This document shows positions 9,031 to 16,238 of a stretch of DNA of 50,053 nt, one piece after another (positions within the stretch are counted from its first letter, which is position 1; each line of letters starts with the position of its first letter). The stretch lies in NCBI GenBank assembly GCA_021161425.1, contig JAGHAQ010000041.1:1-50053 (forward strand), in the 5' to 3' direction. Both the position numbers and the translations under genes were made by a program. This DNA comes from Candidatus Tharpella sp. (GTDB taxonomy: Bacteria > Desulfobacterota > Anaeroferrophillalia > Anaeroferrophillales > Tharpellaceae). A model generated the notes under the pieces. The model saw only the letters and a program-made list of their open reading frames with translations. It was not told where the DNA came from and did not search any database.

Positions 9031-9665
9031 GTAGGGCTATGTCCAATCCGCATAAAACTAAAAATAAAGATCTGCCTCGTTGGGGGATGGTCATCGATCT
9101 CAATCGCTGTGTTGGTTGTCACACCTGTGAGATTGCCTGCAAGAATGAGAATGATGTTCCTTTAGGGATCTGGCGTAGTTGGGTCAAAGAGATTGAAAAG
9201 GGTAAATACCCCAATGTTGTGCGGGCCTTCAGGCCGACCCTTTGTAATCATTGTGAAAATCCTATTTGTGTCAAGGTGTGTCCGGTCAGTGCCGCTTGGC
9301 AGCGTGAGGATGGAATAGTTATGGTTAATCCACACCTTTGTGTTGGTTGCCGTTACTGTATGTCGGCCTGTCCTTACGAGGTCAGATATATTCACCCCCA
9401 AAAAGGGATGATTGATAAATGTGATTTTTGTAGTGCTCGGGTAGATGCCGGTCTTCAACCGAGTTGTGTTGAGGCCTGTCCAACTAGTGCCCGAATCTTT
9501 GGTGATCTTAACGATTCAAAAAGTGAAGTGGCCAGACTTGTGGCGACCAAGCCGGTTTCAACATTGAAGCCTGAGATGGGTACGGAGCCGAGAGTCTATT
9601 ATATCGGTCTCGATGTTGCGACTTTGGAGATTAGGCGGGAGGCTAAACTGGTATGGGAAAAGTAG
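9027..9665 (+). CDS. Four-cluster Fe-S electron transfer subunit (PsrB/DmsB/QrcC type)
   Basis: This 212-residue ferredoxin-like protein has four cysteine groups: CVGCHTCEIAC, CNHCENPICVKVC, CVGCRYCMSAC and CDFC...CVEAC. That is the 16-cysteine pattern of the beta subunits of complex iron-sulfur molybdoenzymes. It should link the catalytic subunit to the NrfD membrane subunit. The GTG at 9027 overlaps the preceding stop and has AAGGGGG just before it. An ATG at 9039 is an alternative with a poorer ribosome site. It overlaps the next gene by 13 nt, so it is clearly one operon. Confidence 0.92.
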   Translation: MSRAMSNPHKTKNKDLPRWGMVIDLNRCVGCHTCEIACKNENDVPLGIWRSWVKEIEKGKYPNVVRAFRPTLCNHCENPICVKVCPVSAAWQREDGIVMVNPHLCVGCRYCMSACPYEVRYIHPQKGMIDKCDFCSARVDAGLQPSCVEACPTSARIFGDLNDSKSEVARLVATKPVSTLKPEMGTEPRVYYIGLDVATLEIRREAKLVWEK

Positions 9666-10552
9666 TTTTTGATGTTCATTATCAGACGACGCTGGCCTTT
9701 CTGATTTCGTACTATTTCTATTTTACGGGGTTAAGTGCCGGATCTTTTATGATCTCCACTCTCTCATATGGTTTTGGCTTGGAAAAATTTAAGCCAGCCA
9801 GTAAAATGGGAGTTGTTGCTGCGGTTTTGTTGCTTCTTATAGCACCACAGTGTCTCTTGATGCAGGTAGCTTGGCCGGTGAAATCTCTCTGGCACAATTT
9901 TCTCTTTCTTAATCCGATCTCAGCCATCTCCTACGGTTCTTTTCTTTTGATTCTCTACCCATTAAACTCCATTATCTATGGTGTGTTTATGTTTAAGGAG
10001 AATAAAAAGTGGACCAAGCTTTTTGGACTTATTGGTATCCCCTTGGCTTTAGCTGTACATGGATATACCGGTTGGATACTTGCTTTAGGCGTGGCTCGGG
10101 ATTATTGGAATACCGGTTTGATGCCGATCGTGTTCCTCTTTTCGGCCATGGTCTCCGGGATCTCAATGATGATCCTTTTTATTATGATCCGTGACCGTTT
10201 CTTTACAAAAGAAAAAGTTATTAATGATGATCTCATTCGCAGTCTTGCCAAGATATTAGGTTGGTTGTTGGTGGTTGACCTCTTCCTGGTTTTTTGTGAT
10301 TACTCAATTTTGCTTTACTCCAAACTTGAAGGTCAGGAAGTTGCGCATTTTATGCTTTTTGGCAAAATGTCGTTCTGGTTTGTGATAGTCGAAAATCTGG
10401 TTGGTAAAGTGATCCCGATGATTATCGTTTTTATTCCGGGGTTGCGTCGTAGTTATTTCTGGCTGATAGTGGCGTCACTGATGAATATGGTTGGTATCCT
10501 GGCGATGCGAATAGTTACAGTTTACGGTGGTCAGGCCTTACCCTTGATGTAG
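9653..10552 (+). CDS. NrfD-type integral membrane subunit (PsrC/QrcD-like)
   Basis: A 299-residue, strongly hydrophobic protein with about eight membrane helices. It begins VHYQTTLAFLISYYFYFTGLSAGSFM, as NrfD proteins do: the FxGLSAGSF segment in helix 1 is a family hallmark. NrfD subunits bind menaquinol on the periplasmic side and hand electrons to the partner Fe-S subunit. It is shorter than QrcD or ActC (about 400 residues) and closer to the eight-helix PsrC/NrfD class. Its position directly after the Fe-S subunit is the standard order. Confidence 0.9.
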   Translation: MGKVVFDVHYQTTLAFLISYYFYFTGLSAGSFMISTLSYGFGLEKFKPASKMGVVAAVLLLLIAPQCLLMQVAWPVKSLWHNFLFLNPISAISYGSFLLILYPLNSIIYGVFMFKENKKWTKLFGLIGIPLALAVHGYTGWILALGVARDYWNTGLMPIVFLFSAMVSGISMMILFIMIRDRFFTKEKVINDDLIRSLAKILGWLLVVDLFLVFCDYSILLYSKLEGQEVAHFMLFGKMSFWFVIVENLVGKVIPMIIVFIPGLRRSYFWLIVASLMNMVGILAMRIVTVYGGQALPLM

Positions 10553-10578
10553 ATCGGCTTTGCAAAAGGACTATAAAG

Positions 10579-12882
10579 ATGAAACTAGATCGTAGAAATT
10601 TTATAAAATTAGGAGCCGTTAGCAGTGGGGCTTTGGCTTTGCCGGATCCGATGAAGTTAGCCAAAAAAAAACGTAAGCCATGGAACCGGCAACAGGCTCG
10701 AACTTTAAGAAAATTTCATAACCCTATACCAACGACCTGTGGTTTATGTGAAAACCATTGCGGGCTGATCTCTTATCGGGATGGTGATCGCATCGTAATG
10801 TTACACGGTAATCCGGATCATCCTGTAAATCAGGGCAAACTTTGCGCTCGGGCTTATGGTCAGCTTGACCGGCTTTATGATCCTGACCGGATTCTTACGC
10901 CAAAGCTTCGAGACGGTGAACGTGGTAGTGGTAAGTGGCAGGATATCAGTTGGGCTAAGGCCTATGAAATTATCGCCGAAAAACTTGCTCCTTATGTTGA
11001 AAAACAGGGAGCCGGCCTGACCATTATACAGGGTCGTCAAGAATTACTCAGCGATTCCCTTTTAGAACTTTTTCCTGAATCTCTTGCGGTTGAGGATGGG
11101 TTTGCTCTGAAAGTTAATAGTCTACGTCGGAAACTTTATGGTGTTACCGGATGTCGACGCGATTTTGCCAACAGTCGTTATGTCTTGAATTTTGCTGCAG
11201 ACCCCTACATTAAAGGTGAGGATCTGTTATCTGACATGCGCGAATTGATAAAAGGCCGAATTGAGAATGGTGCCCGCCTGGTAACGGTCGCGGCCCGGTT
11301 AAATAATACAGCGGGACGCAGTGATTCATGGATACCTGTGGCGCCGGCCGATTATGGTACCTTTGCAAGGTCTCTCTCATACTTTATTTTAGACTCTGGA
11401 CTTTACAGTAAAAGTGCTTTGTCAGAGCAAGGTTTAAAGGTTGTTGAATTAAAAGCTTTGTTGCAGAAATATGCACCTGAAAAGGTTGCCAAAGAGATTG
11501 GGGTTGACCCTGAAACGATCAGGAAAATTGCCTCGGATATGGTACGTCGTCCGCAAGCTTTGGCAGTCTATGATGATGAGTTGATTTTAGCACCCGATGG
11601 TTATCAGAGCGCGGCTGCAGTCGAGTTGTTAAATTTGCTTTTAGGCGCAATCGGGCATCCCGGTGGAGTCTATTACTATAGTGAAGATGGTGCTCTGGCT
11701 GACGTAGCAACTTTACTTGACAGCCAAAAAGGGCGTCAGCGGGTTACCTTGGATTGGTTTGCAAACTGGCTTGCTGATAGTGGTAACCGGAGTGCGGTGA
11801 TAAATTATGCTGCAAATCCGGTATTTACGACTTTTAGTGGCCCTTATCCTCATTCAATCTGGCAGAAGTCTCATAAAATTCCGTTCCATCTGGCGATTGA
11901 TACATATTTTAGTGAAACCTCTATTTATGCTGACCTGATTTTGCCGGCAGCAACCGAGCTTGAGACCTTTGCTCTTGCTGATGCTCAGTTAGCCGATGGA
12001 CATAGTGTGATCTCCTTAAGACAACCTGTTTCAGGGCTTGTTGATGAAATTTTTCTTCTGCGTAAGGCCAAGGCGAAGAACTTAGACCTTTTTGCAACTA
12101 AGCGTGAACCGGCATCTGAGTCACGTGATTTCAATCAGATAGTTTTAGAACTGCAACAGCTATTGGCTGGCAAGACTCCGGATTCTGCGTCTCGGGTCAG
12201 CACTTGGCTTAAAGCTAAAATTGCTGGATCTACTTTTGTTAAGGCTGGTATCAGCTGGCAGAAGTTGCAAAAAGATGGTTTCCAAATCTATAAAAAATCA
12301 TCAGACAGTTCGAGATTAAAATTTTCGGTAACCTGCGCAAATTTTGCTCCATTAAATGAAAAATCAGCGGTTCCTGCTCATGATTCGTTTACTCTGGTGC
12401 CATATAGATTACATACTCTTGATAATCTGACCGCCAACAGCAAATATTTAGCTGAATTCAGGCATGATAATCCGCTCTGGATTCATCCTGGGAGAGCTTT
12501 GCGACTCGGCATTAAAGAAGGTGATAAGGTACGGATAGAGACAGCCGTAGGCTCGGTGACGGCTAAAGCCTGGATTACCGAAGCTGTTCATCCTCAATGT
12601 GTGGCCATTGCTTTAGGGTTCGGACATACTGGATTGGGTCGGGTTGCCAAAGCTCAAACAATTGCTAAAAGTGATCCAATGACTAGGTCGTTGCTTTTCC
12701 ACAATCTGTTTTACTTCACTCCTTTTTCTTTGCGGTTAAATTCATGGGATCCTAAGGAACCGGTTTGGTGGCATGAACAGGGCAATGGTGTAGATATAAG
12801 ACGTATATTTAAAGCGACCGCAGATACCCAAAACGCCGGTATATCTAATATTGATACTACTGTGCGGTTGCAGAAGGTCTGA
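10579..12882 (+). CDS. Molybdopterin oxidoreductase-family catalytic subunit (Psr/QrcB-like), Tat-exported
   Basis: A 767-residue protein with a twin-arginine start (DRRNFIKLGAVSSGALAL) and an N-terminal 4Fe-4S site (Cys54, Cys57, Cys61, Cys89). The molybdopterin oxidoreductase and C-terminal dinucleotide-binding domains follow (HDNPLWIHPGRALRLGIKEGD and the GFGHTGLG region). The stretch where the metal-ligating Cys/Ser/Asp normally sits (about residues 176-192, NSLRRKLYGVTGC) lacks the usual context. It may therefore be a non-catalytic, electron-relay homologue like QrcB, which carries no molybdenum; an alignment is needed to be sure. The partners are the preceding Fe-S and NrfD subunits. 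It could alternatively be a polysulfide or thiosulfate reductase. Confidence 0.85.
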   Translation: MKLDRRNFIKLGAVSSGALALPDPMKLAKKKRKPWNRQQARTLRKFHNPIPTTCGLCENHCGLISYRDGDRIVMLHGNPDHPVNQGKLCARAYGQLDRLYDPDRILTPKLRDGERGSGKWQDISWAKAYEIIAEKLAPYVEKQGAGLTIIQGRQELLSDSLLELFPESLAVEDGFALKVNSLRRKLYGVTGCRRDFANSRYVLNFAADPYIKGEDLLSDMRELIKGRIENGARLVTVAARLNNTAGRSDSWIPVAPADYGTFARSLSYFILDSGLYSKSALSEQGLKVVELKALLQKYAPEKVAKEIGVDPETIRKIASDMVRRPQALAVYDDELILAPDGYQSAAAVELLNLLLGAIGHPGGVYYYSEDGALADVATLLDSQKGRQRVTLDWFANWLADSGNRSAVINYAANPVFTTFSGPYPHSIWQKSHKIPFHLAIDTYFSETSIYADLILPAATELETFALADAQLADGHSVISLRQPVSGLVDEIFLLRKAKAKNLDLFATKREPASESRDFNQIVLELQQLLAGKTPDSASRVSTWLKAKIAGSTFVKAGISWQKLQKDGFQIYKKSSDSSRLKFSVTCANFAPLNEKSAVPAHDSFTLVPYRLHTLDNLTANSKYLAEFRHDNPLWIHPGRALRLGIKEGDKVRIETAVGSVTAKAWITEAVHPQCVAIALGFGHTGLGRVAKAQTIAKSDPMTRSLLFHNLFYFTPFSLRLNSWDPKEPVWWHEQGNGVDIRRIFKATADTQNAGISNIDTTVRLQKV

Positions 12883-12904
12883 AAGAATTTTTATTTTAAG
12901 GTGA

Positions 12905-13564
12905 ATGGGTATGAAGATAGACTTTAATTTTATTAAGGATCTGCCTGGCTGGCTGAAAACAAGTCTGGTGATCGGTATTACTATTTCAGTGCTCGTCGGT
13001 TTTTTTGCGTTTGCCCGCTACACTGACAAGGATGATGCCCTTTGCCGATCATGTCATCCTAGCATTCATGAAATGTGGCAAACGTCAAAAACCCACCCAT
13101 CTGACAAGGTGACATGCTATGAGTGTCATACTAAATACATAGAAGCCTTTCCAGAGGCTGGAGAGAGTTTGTATATTCACTATCGAGACAAGATCATTCC
13201 GGAAAATTTTAACAGTGGCAGGAAAGTACTAAATGGAAATTGTCTTCGTTGCCACGAAGATATTCCTAAGTTTAAAGAGGTTAAGAACACTCGAATAGTC
13301 AAAATATCACATGAAAAACACTATAAATCCGAGAAGGTGAAAATTGATGATTGCATGGTCTGTCATAATTCTCTTGCTCATGACAAATATGCGATTGAAA
13401 CCAATCGGCCGCGAATGCAGGGCTGTTTCTTAGGCGAATGTCACAAAGCCGACATCAAAGAGGATCGTTGTGAGTTGTGTCATTTTGTCAAGTTGGTAGA
13501 GGAAGAAAAAGTACTTGAAAAAATTGAAGAAGAAAAAGTACTTGAAAAAATAACTGATAACTAG
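12905..13564 (+). CDS. Membrane-anchored multiheme cytochrome c (NapC/NrfH-like)
   Basis: A 219-residue cytochrome with one N-terminal helix (WLKTSLVIGITISVLVGFFAF) and heme sites CRSCH, CYECH, CLRCH, CMVCH and CELCH. An extra CFLGECH at 13424-13444 fits the rare CX4CH pattern, giving five or six hemes. The first part, with CRSCHPSIHEMWQTSKTHP, resembles NapC/NrfH quinol dehydrogenases. The C-terminus is a charged tail made of a duplicated nine-residue unit (EEEKVLEKI). It is the last gene of the respiratory operon, 22 nt after the molybdopterin-type subunit and just before a terminator. It may be a second quinol-to-periplasm route or an electron exit of the complex. Confidence 0.87.
   Translation: MGMKIDFNFIKDLPGWLKTSLVIGITISVLVGFFAFARYTDKDDALCRSCHPSIHEMWQTSKTHPSDKVTCYECHTKYIEAFPEAGESLYIHYRDKIIPENFNSGRKVLNGNCLRCHEDIPKFKEVKNTRIVKISHEKHYKSEKVKIDDCMVCHNSLAHDKYAIETNRPRMQGCFLGECHKADIKEDRCELCHFVKLVEEEKVLEKIEEEKVLEKITDN
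13499..13552 (+). repeat. 27-bp tandem duplication in the cytochrome C-terminus
   Basis: Units 13499-13525 and 13526-13552 both encode EEEKVLEKI, differing at only two bases. They extend the protein with a short, probably helical, charged tail. Confidence 0.85.
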
Positions 13565-13571
13565 TAGGGCG

Positions 13572-13604
13572 ACGGGGTCGTGTGATTGCATGGCCCCGTT
13601 TTTT
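13572..13604 (+). terminator. Intrinsic terminator of the respiratory operon
   Basis: Stem ACGGGG (13572-13577) pairs with CCCCGT (13594-13599). It is extended inward by further pairs around a TGATTG loop and followed by a run of six T. Confidence 0.85.
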
Positions 13605-13617
13605 AAGAGGTATTTAA

Positions 13618-13633
13618 CAGTTGACGTTAACTG
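13618..13633. promoter_or_regulatory. Putative operator, copy B (CAGTTGACGTTAACTG)
   Basis: This is the best copy of the shared palindrome: all pairs match except a G.T pair near the centre. It lies 21 bp before the CaiB-like start and just downstream of a TATTTA hexamer (13611-13616) that could be a -10 box. A bound protein would then sit on the transcription start region, as a repressor does. The promoter reading is tentative. Confidence 0.55.
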
Positions 13634-13654
13634 ATTGAGCAGGAACGTAGTCAG

Positions 13655-14845
13655 ATGTTGAAAAATCAACAATATGATCTCCTGAAAGGCCTTAAGGTGT
13701 TGGATCTTAGCCGTCTGTTACCAGGGCCTTTTTGCAGTATGGTGCTGGCTGATTACGGGGCTGAGATTTTAAAGATCGAAGCTCCGGGAGAAGGTGACTA
13801 TCTGCGTAGTTGGGCCCCTCTGGTTGATGGGGTCAGCGCTTTTTTTCTGGCTGTTAACCGTAATAAACGTTCTTTGACCCTTAACCTCAAAGAGGAAGAG
13901 GGGCGGGAACTTTTTAAAAAACTTCTGCTTGAGTATGATGTCGTTCTTGAAAGTTTCCGTCCGGGAGTTATGGAGCGGCTTGGTTGTGGTTATCAAGAGC
14001 TTGCGGCGCTCAAACCAAATCTGATCTATTGCTCAATCAGCGGTTATGGGCAATCCGGGCCCCAGGCCTTAAAGGCCGGTCATGATATTAACTATATGGC
14101 CGAATCCGGGGTTTTAAATACGACCTCAAGTCGTGAGATTTCAGCTATTTCCGGGATCCAGGTCGCCGATGTGGCAGGCGGCGCTCTTTATGCTGTCAGC
14201 GCCGTACTGGCAGCCTATGTCAAGGTCTTGAAAGGGGGACGGGGGGCCTGTCTTGATATTTCGATGACTGATGGTTTGGTTAGTATGTTGCCCCTGCTTT
14301 CGGCCTATCACTATACTCTGGGTTTGGAACCCGGTCCCGATACGACGATGTTCAATGGTCAGTTGGCCTGTTACCATATCTATCGGACTCGCGATGGTCG
14401 GGAGATTGCTTTAGGTGCTCTTGAGAAGAAATTCTGGCAGAATTTCTGTCGAGTTGTTGAACGTGATGATCTTCTTAACGGCGATCATCATGATCTGGCC
14501 CGCCAGGATGAACTTAAAAAAGAGCTTGCGGTAATTTTTGCGGCTCGTGATGCTGATCAGTGGCCGACTCTGCTGGCTGGTCACGATACCTGTTGTGAAG
14601 TGCTTAGAAATATGACTGAAGTCCACGCTGATCCTCATTTTCAGGAGCGTGGCATGTTCTGGCGACTGCCTCTTGAAAATGGCGGTGATCTTCTGCAGAC
14701 TAACTGTGCGGTTATGGTAGATGAGAATAAACCGACTCAGCATCGGGCTGCACCAAAACTTGGTCAGCATACCGACCAGATACTTAATGATTTGGGGTAT
14801 GATCAGAATACAATTTCGGACCTGCGAGAGCGTGGAGTGATTTGA
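13655..14845 (+). CDS. CaiB/BaiF family (class III) CoA-transferase or alpha-methylacyl-CoA racemase
   Basis: A 396-residue member of CoA-transferase family III. It starts with LKGLKVLDLSRLLPGPFCSMVLADYGAEILKIE, carries RNKRSLTLNL, and has the active-site region GHDINYMAESGVL. In the racemase branch (AMACR/MCR) this His-Asp region supplies the acid/base pair, and the GHDINY wording fits racemases better than formyl-CoA transferases. A racemase acting on 2-methyl acyl-CoAs would suit the neighbouring branched-chain acyl-CoA genes, but a CoA-transferase role cannot be excluded. AGGA lies 10 nt before the ATG. It has its own operator-like site and is separated from the thiolases by 159 bp. Confidence 0.87.
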   Translation: MLKNQQYDLLKGLKVLDLSRLLPGPFCSMVLADYGAEILKIEAPGEGDYLRSWAPLVDGVSAFFLAVNRNKRSLTLNLKEEEGRELFKKLLLEYDVVLESFRPGVMERLGCGYQELAALKPNLIYCSISGYGQSGPQALKAGHDINYMAESGVLNTTSSREISAISGIQVADVAGGALYAVSAVLAAYVKVLKGGRGACLDISMTDGLVSMLPLLSAYHYTLGLEPGPDTTMFNGQLACYHIYRTRDGREIALGALEKKFWQNFCRVVERDDLLNGDHHDLARQDELKKELAVIFAARDADQWPTLLAGHDTCCEVLRNMTEVHADPHFQERGMFWRLPLENGGDLLQTNCAVMVDENKPTQHRAAPKLGQHTDQILNDLGYDQNTISDLRERGVI

Positions 14846-14881
14846 AAAAAATTTAATTCGAAAGAACCGTAAATATTTATT

Positions 14882-14935
14882 AAATTACGAAAGACGCGAA
14901 AAAACCTTTAGCGTCTTTTACCTCTTTCGTAGTTT
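14882..14935. repeat. Intergenic palindromic element, copy 1
   Basis: An imperfect hairpin: TACGAAAGACGC (14886-14897) faces GCGTC (14911-14915) and, after a bulge, TTTCGTA (14925-14931). The loop region GCGAAAAAACCTTTAGC resembles that of the hairpin at 31696-31739. It could be a short mobile palindrome or a weak terminator after the CaiB-like gene. Confidence 0.5.
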
Positions 14936-15004
14936 AAAAGAAAAGTCTGGAAAAGTTTTGATAACCCGCTTGCTTCCGGCTACGCTGGATTAAGGATGGA
15001 GCTT

Positions 15005-16189
15005 ATGTGTAAAGAAGTTGTAATAGTCAGTGCTTTGCGAACTGCAATTGGTAATTTTCAGGGAGGTCTCTCCTCTCTTACGGCTACTGAACTTGGTGGT
15101 CTGGCAATCAACGGAGCGATCGAGAGGGCGGGCATCGACAAAGCTATGGTCGATGAAGTGCTTATGGGTAATGTGTTGCCCATCGGTTTGGGTCAGAATC
15201 CCGGCCGTCAAGCCATGATTAAGGCCGGTTTGCCGATGGCCGTCGGGGCTATAACCGTTAACAAGGTTTGTGGATCCGGACTTAAAACGGTGATGTTGGC
15301 GGAACAGGCGATAAAATCCGGTGATGCTGAGATCATTGTTGCCGGCGGTATGGAAAGCATGAGCAATGTTCCTTACTACATGCCTGGTGCCCGAGGTGGT
15401 ATGCGCATGGGCAACGGCCCGATGGTTGACGGTATGGTACATGACGGACTCTGGGATGTGGTTAACGATTACCATATGGGTTATACGGCCGAATTGGTCA
15501 GCAAAAAATTCTCTATTACCCGCGAAGTGATGGATCGCTTTTCCGTTGCTTCCAATGAAAAAGCTCTGGCCGCGATCGAAAATGATTATTTCGCCGATGA
15601 GATTATGCCGGTATCTATAACCCCACGGCGGGGTGATCCTTATGATTTTAAGGTTGATGAAGGGCCCCGAGCTGCCACCATGGAGGCATTGGCCAAATTG
15701 CGGCCGGCTTTTGACCGGAATGGTATTGTGACCGCCGGTAATGCTTCAAAAATCAGTGATGGTGCCAGTTGTCTGTTGGTGATGTCGGCAGCTAGAGCTG
15801 CCGAACTTAAACTTGAGCCTTTGGCCAGGATTGTGGCTCAGGGGGCGGCCGGTGTGGCTCTTGAAGATGTGCTGGTAGCGCCGATAGACTCGATTCCGAA
15901 AGTCTTGGCCAAAGCCGGTTTAAAGATAAATGATATCGATCTGCATGAGATTAATGAAGCTTTTGCAACCTCTAGTGTGGCTATTATCAAGGAGCTTGGG
16001 ATTGATCCGGAAAGGGTTAATCTGAACGGTGGAGCTGTGGCTCTTGGTCATCCGATTGGTTGTTCCGGAGCCCGGGTGTTGACGACTTTGATCTATGCTC
16101 TGCGTCGTCAGGACAAACGTTACGGTATGGCTTCACTCTGTCTTGGCGGTGGTGAAGCGGTTTCAATGATTATTGAGAGCCTGGCTTAG
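15005..16189 (+). CDS. Acetyl-CoA acetyltransferase (thiolase) 1
   Basis: A 394-residue thiolase that cleaves or forms acetoacetyl-CoA or longer 3-oxoacyl-CoA. The nucleophile cysteine is in NKVCGSGLKTVM, the NEAFA motif is present, and GGAVALGHPIGCSGAR carries the catalytic His/Cys. The ATG at 15005 is preferred over the in-frame ATG at 14996, because AAGGA then lies 8 nt upstream and the protein begins MCKEVVIVSALRTAIG as most thiolases do. A small stem-loop (14975-14989) lies directly before the ribosome site. It is the first of six closely spaced beta-oxidation genes in one direction. Confidence 0.93.
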   Translation: MCKEVVIVSALRTAIGNFQGGLSSLTATELGGLAINGAIERAGIDKAMVDEVLMGNVLPIGLGQNPGRQAMIKAGLPMAVGAITVNKVCGSGLKTVMLAEQAIKSGDAEIIVAGGMESMSNVPYYMPGARGGMRMGNGPMVDGMVHDGLWDVVNDYHMGYTAELVSKKFSITREVMDRFSVASNEKALAAIENDYFADEIMPVSITPRRGDPYDFKVDEGPRAATMEALAKLRPAFDRNGIVTAGNASKISDGASCLLVMSAARAAELKLEPLARIVAQGAAGVALEDVLVAPIDSIPKVLAKAGLKINDIDLHEINEAFATSSVAIIKELGIDPERVNLNGGAVALGHPIGCSGARVLTTLIYALRRQDKRYGMASLCLGGGEAVSMIIESLA

Positions 16190-16238
16190 GTTAAGAGAAG
16201 AATAATATTATTTCAGTCTATACTTTAAGGAGAGGAAC

